DNA of 64,000 nucleotides from an uncultured Pseudomonadota bacterium (GCA_937864035.1 CALMIO010000002.1:307877-371876), one strand, 5' to 3'; shown: positions 44,516 to 53,727, counted from the stretch's first letter. A program made the numbers and translations. The notes: generated by a model not told the origin, from the letters alone.

Positions 44516-45619
44516 TTACTCTTCAAGGTTTGATTGATACTGATTGTTGTCTTCAATTGCTTCTTCTGCTTCCTCGGAAGATGCTTTAATATCAGCGAGT
44601 ATTTTTTCAGCGGCGGCTCTTAACTCTTTATTTTTAGAGCTTGTTACATACCGTTGCAAAAAAGCCTCAGTTTCTTCATCTGGAGAGATGTGGTCAATTG
44701 CTTGCTCAATAAGTTTGCGATCAGCAGATGGATCTCTGCCATTTGAAAGTGTTTCAAAAGCAATTTTAACTCCTTCCGGACCAGCATTAAAAAGATCGCG
44801 CACGGCGTGAACAGCCAGCTTATCTCTTTTAGCTAATTTAGCTTGATAAAAAGGAAAAGCCTCTTCACTTGGGATAATCTCGCCTGGCCCAATACCCTGT
44901 GAGTAATAGGCTTCTGGATCTCCTCGTTTTTCAAGATCACTATATAAAGTTTCAATCGCGACGCGAGAGTTTTGATTGGTGAGAGCGGCTACTATCGATT
45001 CGCGGAGCTTATCGTCGCTGGTGGCAAGCTCTTCTCCTAAATATTTTACAACATCCTCTTTGCCAACAGTTAATTCGAGCGCTTCCGCATAAAGATCGCT
45101 GGTATCAGGACTTTTAGCGTTTTTAATGCCTTCTACTAGATGTTTAATATTATCAACTCTGCCTGAAACGGCTAAAATCTCTGCGTAATAACTTTTTTCA
45201 TCGCGTTTGGCTGAATCATCAGCTAACAAATCTTTAAGAGAGCTGTAGAGAGAGGGGCACCATTGGCAATCAGCGGTAGGAAGCGTAAATTGCTCTATTA
45301 AAACATCATCATAACCAGCGGCGCCTTTTTTAATTGCGCTCAAAGCATCCGAAGCATTTTTAAAAACTGCCACGGCTGGTTGAATCTCTGTTTCTTCATT
45401 GTCGAGTTCAATGCTTCCTTGATTTGGAATCTGAGCTGATTCTTTATCAATGTTTCTATTGATGTTTGTAGAGCCATCTATTTTACTGTTGTTTACACTT
45501 TGTTGATTAGTAACTGAGGTGTTATTATTAGATGTTTTCTCGCTCGGGTTTTTCATTAAAAACAACCAGCCACCAAGAACGACAATTAGTATTACCAAAA
45601 TTGGAAGAGCTTTATTCAT
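44516..45619 (-). CDS. Membrane-anchored protein with HEAT-like helical repeats
   Basis: A 367-residue protein with an N-terminal membrane helix (about residues 4-22, ALPILVILIVVLGGWLFLM), a Ser/Asn/Thr-rich linker to about residue 80, and a helical region to the end. The latter shows paired helices with acidic and alanine-rich character that resemble HEAT-type repeats. A C-terminal highly acidic tail (EEAEEAIEDNN) closes it. It is probably anchored in the inner membrane with the body in the periplasm. I recognise no family and give no function. A conserved WCP motif (DCQWCPSLYSS, about residue 118) contains two cysteines that may form a redox or disulfide site. Confidence 0.55.
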   Translation of the reverse strand: MNKALPILVILIVVLGGWLFLMKNPSEKTSNNNTSVTNQQSVNNSKIDGSTNINRNIDKESAQIPNQGSIELDNEETEIQPAVAVFKNASDALSAIKKGAAGYDDVLIEQFTLPTADCQWCPSLYSSLKDLLADDSAKRDEKSYYAEILAVSGRVDNIKHLVEGIKNAKSPDTSDLYAEALELTVGKEDVVKYLGEELATSDDKLRESIVAALTNQNSRVAIETLYSDLEKRGDPEAYYSQGIGPGEIIPSEEAFPFYQAKLAKRDKLAVHAVRDLFNAGPEGVKIAFETLSNGRDPSADRKLIEQAIDHISPDEETEAFLQRYVTSSKNKELRAAAEKILADIKASSEEAEEAIEDNNQYQSNLEE

Positions 45620-45921
45620 AGATTAAATCAGTTATTTTGATTAGAAATAAAATTTATAACTTTAAAAACAGTATATAACAACCTACCTAGGCTGAAAATA
45701 ATTATAACAGTGTAAAGTATAGGTTAAAATATAAAAGAGCAATCGAAAAGATGCTAATTAGCCATCTAAGTAAAACGATTATAACTCATAAATAAAGTAA
45801 AATAGAGCTATTTTATTCTAAAAAGAGTAAAGTACATCTGGTTATTTTAGCTTGGGGTGCTAAAATTATATTTCAGCATTGACAATAGAAAATTTTAGGG
45901 GATCTTGTAACGAATAATTTT
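45620..45921. other. Non-coding stretch upstream of the HPt gene
   Basis: About 300 AT-rich bases with no gene. A hairpin ATTTTAGC/GCTAAAAT (45844-45866, 7-base loop TTGGGGT) lies about 55 bases before the HPt start, and TTGACA occurs at 45879-45884. I see no clear -10 box, so no promoter is called. Confidence 0.5.
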
Positions 45922-46272
45922 ATGATAGATGCTAAAAGCTCGATTCTTAAACGAGCTTATCCGACGTTTTATCAAGAACTCCATAAAGAGCTTGAATTGA
46001 TAGAGGGCGTTTTAAAGAAGAATGATTCAAAATTAGCCAAAGATGTTGATTGGCAGTTACTTGCCAATTCGGCTCACAAAATAAAGGGTTCTGCAGGTTT
46101 TTTTAATTTTGAAGCTCTGGCGATCGCTTCTAGGGACTTAGAAAAAGCCTTCTCTGAGATTCCAACAAAAGTTGCCCAGAGCGACCTTGATACAACGGTA
46201 GATGAGCTTTTTGCTAGGCTTAAAGAAGAAGTGGCTAAATTGCCATCAATTGATAAATATTTATCAGCTTAA
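45922..46272 (+). CDS. Orphan HPt-domain protein
   Basis: A 116-residue protein that is a single histidine phosphotransfer (HPt) domain. His52 in AHKIKGSAGFF (residues 51-61) is the phosphorylated residue; the four-helix pattern of the HPt fold fits the rest, with ALAIASRDLE as the following conserved helix. HPt proteins pass phosphate between a hybrid kinase and a response regulator. No kinase lies beside it; the only receiver domain in the window is in the Tad-locus protein at 62289, a possible but unproven partner. The start codon has no close ribosome binding site. A hairpin that terminates the convergent gene follows. Confidence 0.82.
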   Translation: MIDAKSSILKRAYPTFYQELHKELELIEGVLKKNDSKLAKDVDWQLLANSAHKIKGSAGFFNFEALAIASRDLEKAFSEIPTKVAQSDLDTTVDELFARLKEEVAKLPSIDKYLSA

Positions 46273-46312
46273 AAAAAAGCGAATCGCCAATTTTTTTAAG
46301 TTGGCGATTCGC
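46271..46312 (-). terminator. Rho-independent terminator of the gene at 46350
   Basis: A 12-base perfect stem (GCGAATCGCCAA / TTGGCGATTCGC) with a 10-base loop; on the minus strand it is followed by eight T. It overlaps the stop codon of the HPt gene on the other strand and may also slow its transcript. Confidence 0.9.
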
Positions 46313-46349
46313 TTCCGATTAGTATTCGTAGGATTAGTAAGAGATGCTT

Positions 46350-47159
46350 TTATCTGGTGTAACGTTGCGAGGTATCAGCTATTCTAACCGTCATTACTTT
46401 ACCGTTGCTCAAGGTAATCCTAACAATTGAGTTGTTAGGATAAGCAGAACCTTCTTTTGAGAAACGGAAATGAGCACGATTACCGTTAGCAATGCCTCGA
46501 TATTTTCCACGCTCCAAAACATTTTTGCCGTCCGGTGAAAGAATCTCGACTTTTTTGACGAGTTTGGAATATTTGCTCGGAGTTAAGATAACTAATTTGC
46601 CATTGCTATCTGAGACCGGTTTCCATAGAAATTCGCCGGTTTTCATCATTCTATTTGCTCTAGCTGGATCAACATTATCTTTTGCACCACTACCGTCCGT
46701 AGTTGGACAACCGCACCCTGCTCCAGAATCAGTAGCGGGCGTGTCTCCACCGTCAATCGCTCCGGCGTCATCCTGAGCAGTCTCACTGGCGGCATTTGTT
46801 CCTCCAAAGATACTTGAGAGCTTATCGGTAAATTGTTTAACGACATCAAAAAGTTTGTGCATGGTTTCCGCCAATGTTGTAACCATTTTTTGTAGCGGCT
46901 CAACCATTTTACCGAGCAAATTGCTGAACATTTCGCCGATTTGCCCCAAAAATGGCAGTTTACTAAAAAATAAGTTGCCCAATCCCAAAATACCCTTTTT
47001 TTCTCCTGGTATATTAGCGATAGAGCTTAAACCGTTATTTGCTAGATCAGCTAAACCTGACTTTCCCCAAAGCCTATCGACAAATTTGTCAGCGGCGTTG
47101 TTAAAGCCATATTTGAGATACTTTGATATGCTATTTGAAACGTTAAATATGCCACTCAT
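46350..47159 (-). CDS. Unknown protein with helical N-half and beta-type C-terminal domain
   Basis: A 269-residue protein. The start at 47159 is chosen for its strong AGGAG about 6 bases upstream; a longer frame to 47321 has no such site. The N-terminal half is amphipathic and hydrophobic (LGLGNLFFSKLPFLGQIGEMFSN, then EPLQKMVTTLAETMHKLFDVV), without a signal peptide. A linker with GCGCPTTDG and acidic/Gly-rich residues (about 125-160) leads to a C-terminal beta-rich domain with EFLWKPVSDSNGKLVILTP and YRGIANGNRAHFRFS. A similar layout might suit an interaction or carbohydrate-binding domain, but I recognise no named family. It has a clear terminator downstream. No function is proposed. Confidence 0.65.
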   Translation of the reverse strand: MSGIFNVSNSISKYLKYGFNNAADKFVDRLWGKSGLADLANNGLSSIANIPGEKKGILGLGNLFFSKLPFLGQIGEMFSNLLGKMVEPLQKMVTTLAETMHKLFDVVKQFTDKLSSIFGGTNAASETAQDDAGAIDGGDTPATDSGAGCGCPTTDGSGAKDNVDPARANRMMKTGEFLWKPVSDSNGKLVILTPSKYSKLVKKVEILSPDGKNVLERGKYRGIANGNRAHFRFSKEGSAYPNNSIVRITLSNGKVMTVRIADTSQRYTR

Positions 47160-47403
47160 ATAATTCTCCTTTTTAAAAAATAAAGGTGGCGATAAATTAA
47201 CTCTCCTTCGCGCATTAAAGATCGTTTTAATACGCCACTCCCATAAATATAATCGGTTCATTTTGTTTGGTGTTGCCTTTGCTTGATACTTAAGGATTAT
47301 CGCCAAACACCGTTGAAACACATCGAAAACACCCAGCGACCCAATTTCGCTTAAGATTTACTTTGGATAGATTAGATTGATCTGGTAGCGCGCGGTGGTA
47401 AAA

Positions 47404-49029
47404 CTACGATCGGCAATAATCTATTCGGCGCTTATCAAGCAGATCAAAGATTGTTTTGCATGGCCAAAAAGTATCGCCGTCAATTTCAACAAAGAGAGTA
47501 ATCCAATTAGACATAGAACCATTCCATAATCCCGGATGTTCTAAAATAAAATGTTCGATTCCCGAGGAAGTGATTTTTTTTGAACGGAAAAATCTAGTTT
47601 TATCGATATATAAAGAAAGATTAAATTTTTCTCCTTTGTAATTGCGCAGTGAGCAAATTATGTCAACTGGATTAAAATGTGAGGAGCTTTGAAATATTTT
47701 ATGCTGTTCGGGGTTGTTTAGATCGATCTCGGATGCCTCGACAAGTTGTACCGACATTGAACCATCGCTTTCAGACACCCAATAGGGAGCGCCGCCGGGC
47801 TGTCCCTGATTTTTAACAACACCACAAACTCTAATTGGTCTGTTTAGTTTTTCCAGAAGTAATTTTCTTCGTTGGCTTTCTTCGGCTGTTTGCCAGAGAT
47901 TTTCCGAGATCTGAAAATTTAATGTTTTCTCCAAGTTTTTTCTTAGTAGAGAGAGGTTTTCAGGGCTAATTATCTCGTTAGAGTCTAATAATTTAGCGTT
48001 TTCAAAGACAATTTTTTTTGCCTCCAGTAAGCTTCCAAGTAAAATTTTTCTTGATTTTAAAGTTTTTTCCGCAACTTGTTGTGGCGCTACGTTATCTATG
48101 TTTCGAATATAAACTTTATCAGCATCAAGCAGGTTCAGGTTTTCAAGCAAAGCGCCATGTCCTCCTTGCCTTAAGATAACTGCGCCAGCTTGATCTCGCA
48201 AAATTTCCCCAGTCTCTGCGATGATTGAGATGGTGTCAGTTGAGCGTTTTTGATTAGAATAAGAAATCTCTAAAGACACGCCAAATTCCTCTTTGACAGT
48301 TGCTAAAGAATGTTGAGATTGTTCTTTAAACTGTTGGATATGTTCATCTGAAATTGTGAAATGAAAAGCAGCCACCCCCCCAAATCCAGCAATAAATTGA
48401 GCTCCCATGCGAAGATGCTCCTCAAAGGCAGTGCGTGCTTTATTAGCTTTAGGATAGAGATGAAATGGTAAAAGACCTTTTGGAGTATTTAGGTAATTTA
48501 AGCCATTTTCATCAGTCAATAATTCTATTATTTTTTTAAAGCGCTCATTTTTGAAAAAATTTTCGAGCGAAAGAGAAGACAAATCTTCGGAAAAATTATT
48601 TTTGTATAACTTGTAAAGTTCGTTTTTAAATGGAGCAATTTCAAGCGATTTAAAAAAAATTTTTAGATCGCCAAGAATTTTAGCCGTAGCGTTGCATTTT
48701 AGAGCAAATTCTTCCGCTTTGTTAAGAGAATCAAAAGCAAAGGAGTTTTTTGCGGAGATCAGTGAGGCGAACATTCTGGAAGCGGCGCCCGAGGCTGGCA
48801 CAAAGTTGATTAGTCGAGGTTTTCGCTTAAGATATTCCTCTGCGATAGAAATCAGATTTTCCGAATTAACCGACAACGTGATTCCTTCGTTTAGGCGGCA
48901 AGCCTTGACTACTTTAACGTTATTTTGTTTTGAGCGAAGTTTTGTTAATTGCTCCGTAATTTCAGCTGGTTCTATGCCGGCAAGTTGAAAAATTGCACGA
49001 TCTTTTTCGGTAAAAAGCTCTTCTTTCAT
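47404..49029 (-). CDS. DUF4301-family protein
   Basis: A 541-residue soluble protein with the blocks of the DUF4301 family: FVPASGAASRMFASL (about residues 76-90), LLPFHLY, FEEHLRMGAQ, FHFTISDEHI, RQGGHGALLENLN, VYIRNIDNV, NRPIRVCGVVKNQGQPGGAPYWV and HPGLWNGSMSNWITLFVEI. The Ser-Gly-Ala-Ala-Ser-Arg-Met loop and Asp-Asn (NIDN) pair resemble nucleotidyl-transferase sequences (pyrophosphorylase type), so a sugar- or cofactor-nucleotide activity is conceivable, but no member has a proven function known to me. It is a single gene with about 115 bases on either side. Confidence 0.85.
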   Translation of the reverse strand: MKEELFTEKDRAIFQLAGIEPAEITEQLTKLRSKQNNVKVVKACRLNEGITLSVNSENLISIAEEYLKRKPRLINFVPASGAASRMFASLISAKNSFAFDSLNKAEEFALKCNATAKILGDLKIFFKSLEIAPFKNELYKLYKNNFSEDLSSLSLENFFKNERFKKIIELLTDENGLNYLNTPKGLLPFHLYPKANKARTAFEEHLRMGAQFIAGFGGVAAFHFTISDEHIQQFKEQSQHSLATVKEEFGVSLEISYSNQKRSTDTISIIAETGEILRDQAGAVILRQGGHGALLENLNLLDADKVYIRNIDNVAPQQVAEKTLKSRKILLGSLLEAKKIVFENAKLLDSNEIISPENLSLLRKNLEKTLNFQISENLWQTAEESQRRKLLLEKLNRPIRVCGVVKNQGQPGGAPYWVSESDGSMSVQLVEASEIDLNNPEQHKIFQSSSHFNPVDIICSLRNYKGEKFNLSLYIDKTRFFRSKKITSSGIEHFILEHPGLWNGSMSNWITLFVEIDGDTFWPCKTIFDLLDKRRIDYCRS

Positions 49030-49145
49030 CTGTTAAACAGCGGAGTCAAGTAAACACGCCTAATAAAGGTTGATTACCACTTAACTTTCTAATTGGAAAA
49101 GATATTATTTTATTATGTGTTCTTAAAAAACACTATAAGCAAGCA

Positions 49146-50054
49146 TTATAAGCCAGAATCTTCTAACACTTGTTTTAAAGTGTTAAGCGATGCTTCAATG
49201 AGCCTTTGATCAAGCAACAAAAAAAGTTCTTCCGCTAGTTTTTGATCTGATGGAGAAAAACTCATCTCTTCGCGAGATATTTTTAGTTCATAGCCAGTTT
49301 TATTTTTATCATTAAAATCTGCGCTTAGCTCAACAAAAAGCCCCTTAAGCCAACCTTGTAAAATAATAAAAGATGGTATGGAGCTATCTTTTTTCCAAAT
49401 CTGCGGATCGGAATTTATAATTTCTTCTCTGATATTTGACACTAGCGCTTGGGTTTCTCGATCAAAAAGCTCTTTTCTCTCACCGGTAAATTTGCTGACA
49501 ATTGCTTCGACTTCATTGTGCAATTTCTCAGCCACAATTCCATCTAGCAATACTTTGCCTTCGTCTTTTTTTTGAGCCGAACTTCCGCGATAAAAAGGAT
49601 CGGTTAAAAAACGAGAGATCCAGCCAAGCGGCTTAAGCTCTACAGTGTAATTAACCTCTCCGTTTGGTTGTAGGGAGTATCCGCCTCCAAAAAATTGCGA
49701 TTGCACAACTTCTGATTTTCTGATCAATAAAACTCCGGATTTGAGATCAAGAATATAACCAGTTTCCCAAGTAACAAATGGTTTCTGGTGTTTGGCTTTT
49801 TCGCTAAGTTTTTCTCCAACCCTTTCCCACCTCTTCGGATCTGTTTTTGCGAGAATCTCTTTTACTTTTTGGAAAACAGGCAGGTCGCTTGCCTGAATTT
49901 CTTGGGCGGTTATATGCTTCCTCTTTGAGTTTAGGATGTTTTTAAGTTGTTCTGAATTTTTATTGGAGTTGGATTTTTTAGCGTTATCCTTACCGCCAAA
50001 AATAAGATCCCACGATTTAAATTGAGAGGAGTTATCCGAATTTGAATCAGCCAT
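49146..50054 (-). CDS. Hypothetical soluble protein
   Basis: A 302-residue, charged, soluble protein without signal peptide or membrane helix. The first 55 residues are Ser/Asn/Lys-rich and likely disordered. The remainder is mixed alpha/beta, with a long helix near 170-220 and a final helical segment. I recognise no domain or motif, and its neighbours (DUF4301 protein, MazG-like hydrolase) do not suggest a role. Length, AT content and codon use resemble surrounding genes, so it is probably a real gene. A 286-base AT-rich gap precedes it. Confidence 0.6.
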   Translation of the reverse strand: MADSNSDNSSQFKSWDLIFGGKDNAKKSNSNKNSEQLKNILNSKRKHITAQEIQASDLPVFQKVKEILAKTDPKRWERVGEKLSEKAKHQKPFVTWETGYILDLKSGVLLIRKSEVVQSQFFGGGYSLQPNGEVNYTVELKPLGWISRFLTDPFYRGSSAQKKDEGKVLLDGIVAEKLHNEVEAIVSKFTGERKELFDRETQALVSNIREEIINSDPQIWKKDSSIPSFIILQGWLKGLFVELSADFNDKNKTGYELKISREEMSFSPSDQKLAEELFLLLDQRLIEASLNTLKQVLEDSGL

Positions 50055-50340
50055 ATTTTAACTATCTTTTGCGGGCAACCATAAGCGAATTAAGCTATAA
50101 TTATATATTTAATTTTGCCATATTGATCTAAATCGTAGTTAATCTGAGCTTTGCCTCACCCTAAAAAAGACATTTTAGCAAGATAACATACTGAAAATAC
50201 TATTAAAAATAGATTAGGAGGGTAAAAATTCGCAACTATCCCTAGCTATATAACCGATATAAAGAGATTGAAACTGCTTTGAAATAAAATAAATAATTTA
50301 CAATTAAAAAAAGAATGGTTGGTTTATAATACAGTATTTT

Positions 50341-50700
50341 TTATAAAGTCGTATATTTTGTTGCGACACCCTTTGCCTTATTGATAGGATATTTTAATTC
50401 GTTTTCCTTCATTTTATTGCTAAGCGCCTCGGCTAAATCGATCTTTAAATCGTTTGATAGTATTAGTAGCCAGTAAAAAATGTCTGCTAATTCATCTGAA
50501 ATTTCTTTGTGCCGTTTTAATTTGGCTGATTCAATTTCCCCATCTTTCAGCCATAAAAATATTTCGCTTAATTCAGCAACTTCAGCTGAGAGCGCAAGAA
50601 GCCGATCTTTAATCGTATGAAATTGCTCCCAGTCGCGATCCCTTCTAAAATTTATTACTAATTTTTTTAATTTCTCGAGTTGTTTGGGCGTCTCATTCAT
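50341..50700 (-). CDS. MazG-like nucleotide pyrophosphohydrolase (DCTPP1-like)
   Basis: A 119-residue all-helical protein. EVAELSEIFLWL (about residues 38-49) and DELADIFYWLLILSN (about 69-83) carry the paired acidic residues (EVAEL; ELADI) that bind magnesium in MazG-like dNTP pyrophosphatases of the DCTPP1/RS21-C6 type. These remove non-canonical or excess dNTPs, keeping the nucleotide pool clean. A single-domain form, it works as a dimer or tetramer. Close to the next gene upstream (10 bases from its stop), it is probably expressed with it and with the desaturase. Confidence 0.87.
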   Translation of the reverse strand: MNETPKQLEKLKKLVINFRRDRDWEQFHTIKDRLLALSAEVAELSEIFLWLKDGEIESAKLKRHKEISDELADIFYWLLILSNDLKIDLAEALSNKMKENELKYPINKAKGVATKYTTL

Positions 50701-50710
50701 TTTTTGATCC

Positions 50711-51118
50711 TTAATATTTTAATGGAGCTTCGATTCTATCTTTGATTTTTGGCATTTGTTCCTGTTCGGTAGAATTTTTGGGAGAAGCTACTATATATTT
50801 ATAACTAGCGTAAATAAGCAAAAGAACTGCAAGTATTCCGACAATTATTCTAAAATCATTTTGTTTTGCGTAATAGCTAGCTACTTCCTCGTCATAAGCT
50901 ACTCTTTTGGCGTATTTTGCCGATAAGCCGGTTCTGTGTAAGGGGGCGCTATGTGAACGACCACCTTCAATCTTAGAATCAAAACCTCCCTTTTGCAGAG
51001 AACCCTCGGAGTGATTTAAGTTCGATTGAGAATTTCTTGGCGAAGAATCGCCCCCAAGTATTCGAGGCGCTCCGTAATCAACAGGTGGTCTATGCTGGCC
51101 GTCTCCTTGCTTCTTCAT
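50711..51118 (-). CDS. Small single-pass membrane protein, unknown
   Basis: A 135-residue protein, hydrophilic and Gly/Ser/Asn-rich for the first 85 residues (likely disordered), then one hydrophobic helix (about 92-112, RIIVGILAVLLLIYASYKYIV) and a short charged tail. It overlaps the 3' end of the desaturase gene by 29 bases and ends 10 bases before the MazG-like gene, so all three lie in one run. The long overlap and plain sequence are mildly against it, the membrane helix for it. No function is proposed. Confidence 0.5.
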   Translation of the reverse strand: MKKQGDGQHRPPVDYGAPRILGGDSSPRNSQSNLNHSEGSLQKGGFDSKIEGGRSHSAPLHRTGLSAKYAKRVAYDEEVASYYAKQNDFRIIVGILAVLLLIYASYKYIVASPKNSTEQEQMPKIKDRIEAPLKY

Positions 51119-51974
51119 AAATCCTTTCTGGAGGAACTCGCAGGTTCCAAACTATTCCAAAGAGAGAGAGAAACTTGAGCGTGTAGTGAGTAATGTCTAT
51201 CTCCCACCAGTAAAAACCTTGTTTTTCCGATCCGGGATACCGGTGATGGTTATTATGCCAACCTTCGCCGAGAGTTATAAGAGCCATTAGTAAACTATTT
51301 TTACTTTGATCGGAGGTGTTAAATCTCTTTTTGCCGATGATATGACAAAAAGAATTGATACAAAAAGTTCCATGATAAAGCAGGGTTGTGCTCAGGCAAA
51401 AACCAACAATAAGCATTTGAAAACCATTTGTATTAAGGTTTGGATAATAAGCCGCCAAAAAAGTTCCGAAGCCATAACAAAGAGTCGCTAAAGATAGTGG
51501 GGCTATCCAGTGGTAGTTATCTAGCCATCTGAGCTCTGGGATTGCCAACAGATCCCTGACTAATTCCTTGCGAGTGCCAACATAACGACTACTTAGAACC
51601 CAGCCTACATGTGCCCACCAAATTCCGTATAAAGCCGGAGGGTGAACATCTTCTTCCGTGTCCGAATGTTTGTGATGGTGCCTATGATGTGATGACCACC
51701 AGATTGGACCTTTTTGGGCAGCCATCGCCCCGAGAAACGCTAAGATAAACTGGAAAAATCTATTTGTTTCAAAAGTGCGGTGCGAAAAATAACGGTGATA
51801 ACCGCCGGTGATTGCAAACATTCTAATAAGATAGAGGAGGATGCAGACTACTGCTGCGACCCAGCTAATGCCGGTCCAAATAACTAGCAGAGCTCCGATA
51901 TGAATAATCCAAAAAACACCCTCCTTAAAAAGGTTGATTACTTGAAAACGATCTTTGGCGTCAACATCTAACAT
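51090..51974 (-). CDS. Acyl-CoA/fatty acid delta-9 desaturase
   Basis: A 294-residue membrane desaturase. The three histidine boxes that hold the di-iron centre are visible: HRYFSH (residues 60-65), HHRHHHKHSD (96 onward) and WHNNHHRYP (near residue 240). Four hydrophobic stretches (about 20-55 and 155-195) match the stearoyl-CoA desaturase topology. The enzyme uses O2 to introduce a double bond, usually at delta-9, into membrane acyl chains, so it needs oxygen and agrees with the SURF1 gene. It is the first gene of a run with a small membrane protein and a MazG-like gene. The nature of the acyl carrier (CoA or phospholipid) is open. Confidence 0.94.
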   Translation of the reverse strand: MLDVDAKDRFQVINLFKEGVFWIIHIGALLVIWTGISWVAAVVCILLYLIRMFAITGGYHRYFSHRTFETNRFFQFILAFLGAMAAQKGPIWWSSHHRHHHKHSDTEEDVHPPALYGIWWAHVGWVLSSRYVGTRKELVRDLLAIPELRWLDNYHWIAPLSLATLCYGFGTFLAAYYPNLNTNGFQMLIVGFCLSTTLLYHGTFCINSFCHIIGKKRFNTSDQSKNSLLMALITLGEGWHNNHHRYPGSEKQGFYWWEIDITHYTLKFLSLFGIVWNLRVPPERIYEEARRRPA

Positions 51975-52428
51975 TTTAACTAATTTAAAAAGAAAAGATT
52001 TTATATTTTAACAACTTACTAACTCGTCTTAATTACTTTATTACTTTGTTTTGACAAGCAATTTTGCTCTCAGAGATTTTGTCTGAATTTGTTATGTTTA
52101 AATTTAATTATATACCATTTTTCATTTATCAAGCAATGAAAGGTTATTTGTTTACAATTTGCGCAGATTTTGATCGGATTTATCTCTCAAAAAAACACCG
52201 CTATAATCATGTAACCAGAACAAAGTTTGACCCATAAAAACGTTGAAAAATATTTCAAAAAATATTAAGATTTTTAAGTGAAACCAAATAATTAGCTGAA
52301 TCATCTTAAAAACTCGAAGTTAATTTATAGATATTAGCCTTATGATTTTTACTTGTTAGATGAGAAGCTTCGCTTTAAAATCAGAGTTCCCGAGCAGAGA
52401 TTTTGCTTAATTTTTTTAAAAGGTGTTA
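51975..52428. other. Divergent intergenic region
   Basis: About 450 AT-rich bases between the desaturase and outer-membrane protein genes with no gene. It holds a candidate promoter for the outer-membrane protein (52353-52381). On the minus side TTGTCA followed by TAATTA might serve the desaturase, but the match is weak and no feature is called. Confidence 0.5.
52353..52381 (+). promoter_or_regulatory. Putative sigma-70 promoter of the outer-membrane protein gene
   Basis: TTGTTA (52353-52358) and TAAAAT (52376-52381) with 17-base spacing; transcription would start near 52388, about 40 bases before the ATG. A pattern match only. Confidence 0.4.
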
Positions 52429-53571
52429 ATGATGAAACTAAAAAATATAACAAACTCTTTAACTTTAGCGGCGGTAGGTGTTTTTGCTATCGCTTCAGTT
52501 TCATTAGCTGATGGATTAGCTGATTACTATTCTCAGCTCGCGCATCAGAGATTTTTTAATTATCAAAGAAGTGCGCGCAGCATTGGTATGGGAGGCAGTA
52601 GTTTTGTTACTGATACTGATAGTACCAGTATCTTTGGCAATCCAGCGGGACTAGGTTTTATGGAGAACGCTGAGGTTTCAGTAAATTACGCTAGAGACTA
52701 CATATCAGGCAAAGATATTACTGATTATGATGATGTTCAATTTGATTTAGATAGCGGCTATGCAGTAGGTGCGTTCCCAATTTCACCGAACCTTGATGGT
52801 TTGCCTAATTATGGCAATATTGCTTTTGGATGGAATGGAGCCAGAGGTTCTTCCGATGATGATTTTGATAGTAGAAGTAGGGGATATGGAATTCATTTAG
52901 CTTACGCCAAGGCTCTCTCTGATACTGTCAGTTTAGGTTATGGCGTTAGTTATATGGCTGACACTTTTAAAAATAATACTGGCTTAAAATATAAGTTGGA
53001 AGATGGTGTTCGTCAAAACGTTGGTTTAATGATTAAACCTAATGATAAGTGGCGTTTTGGGGCAATGGGTTTTTATGGCTTTGGCGGTCCAGATGTTGAT
53101 ACTCAAGCCGGCAAGAATAGCTTTGATGTTTGGTCTGCTGGCGCTGATGTTGGAGCTGCCTATATGGTTTCGGACGCGACCACTTTAGCTTCTTCGGTTG
53201 ATTATACTTATATGAAAGCCAAAGATGGTTCGTTTACCGGACTCGCCGCTCGCGGAGATAAGGAGGATGGTTCTGCTCTAAATGCTCGTATTGGTGTTGA
53301 ACATAAGATCAACGATAGAATAAGCGCTCGTCTTGGTTATCGTTATGCCGCCAACTTTGGTTATGATTTTATAGGATTACCAGAGGCTGTTTCTCAGCAT
53401 GCCAAGTTTAATGGTGTTTCGATTGGAGCCGGCGTCAATCTTACCAAGTCACTTCGTTTAGATTACGGCGCCGAGTATAGAGCCGTTGGTGATGGCGATT
53501 GGACGCATGCTGTTAGCGCTACGGTTCCTTTTAGCATCTGCTTGGAAGATTACAGGGGTGGTGGAGAGTAA
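52429..53571 (+). CDS. Outer-membrane beta-barrel protein
   Basis: A 380-residue exported protein; the ATG at 52429 is preferred over the GTG at 52423, which falls within the ribosome binding site AAAAGG. A signal peptide (about 25 residues, ending near SLADG) leads to ARSIGMGGSSFVTDTDSTSIFGNPAGLGF, the N-terminal plug-like signature of FadL/UPF0164-type barrels (PorV and relatives). The rest alternates aromatic and small residues in short strands typical of a barrel, and the C-terminal strand precedes a short charged end. It may take up hydrophobic compounds or act as a secretion partner; no substrate can be named. A Rho-independent terminator follows, so it is a single-gene transcript. Confidence 0.8.
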   Translation: MMKLKNITNSLTLAAVGVFAIASVSLADGLADYYSQLAHQRFFNYQRSARSIGMGGSSFVTDTDSTSIFGNPAGLGFMENAEVSVNYARDYISGKDITDYDDVQFDLDSGYAVGAFPISPNLDGLPNYGNIAFGWNGARGSSDDDFDSRSRGYGIHLAYAKALSDTVSLGYGVSYMADTFKNNTGLKYKLEDGVRQNVGLMIKPNDKWRFGAMGFYGFGGPDVDTQAGKNSFDVWSAGADVGAAYMVSDATTLASSVDYTYMKAKDGSFTGLAARGDKEDGSALNARIGVEHKINDRISARLGYRYAANFGYDFIGLPEAVSQHAKFNGVSIGAGVNLTKSLRLDYGAEYRAVGDGDWTHAVSATVPFSICLEDYRGGGE

Positions 53572-53624
53572 TAAGGCATATTACAAATAACCAACTCGAA
53601 ACTAATCTTATATAAAACAAATAA

Positions 53625-53666
53625 AGCCGATTCCTTTTTTGATTTCAGAAAGGGATCGGCTTTTTT
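53625..53666 (+). terminator. Rho-independent terminator after the outer-membrane protein
   Basis: AGCCGATTCCTTT pairs with AAAGGGATCGGCT (one wobble) around a short loop and is followed by six T. It ends the transcript starting at 52429. Confidence 0.9.
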
Positions 53667-53727
53667 GTTATTAAAGTGGCTTATTGATCTTAGAAGTTTA
53701 TCTAGTTAACCTTTTAGCTTAAAAAGT

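Noticed and set aside
47160..47321. Longer start for the gene at 46350
   Set aside because: A strong AGGAG at the correct distance marks the ATG at 47159; the extension has none.
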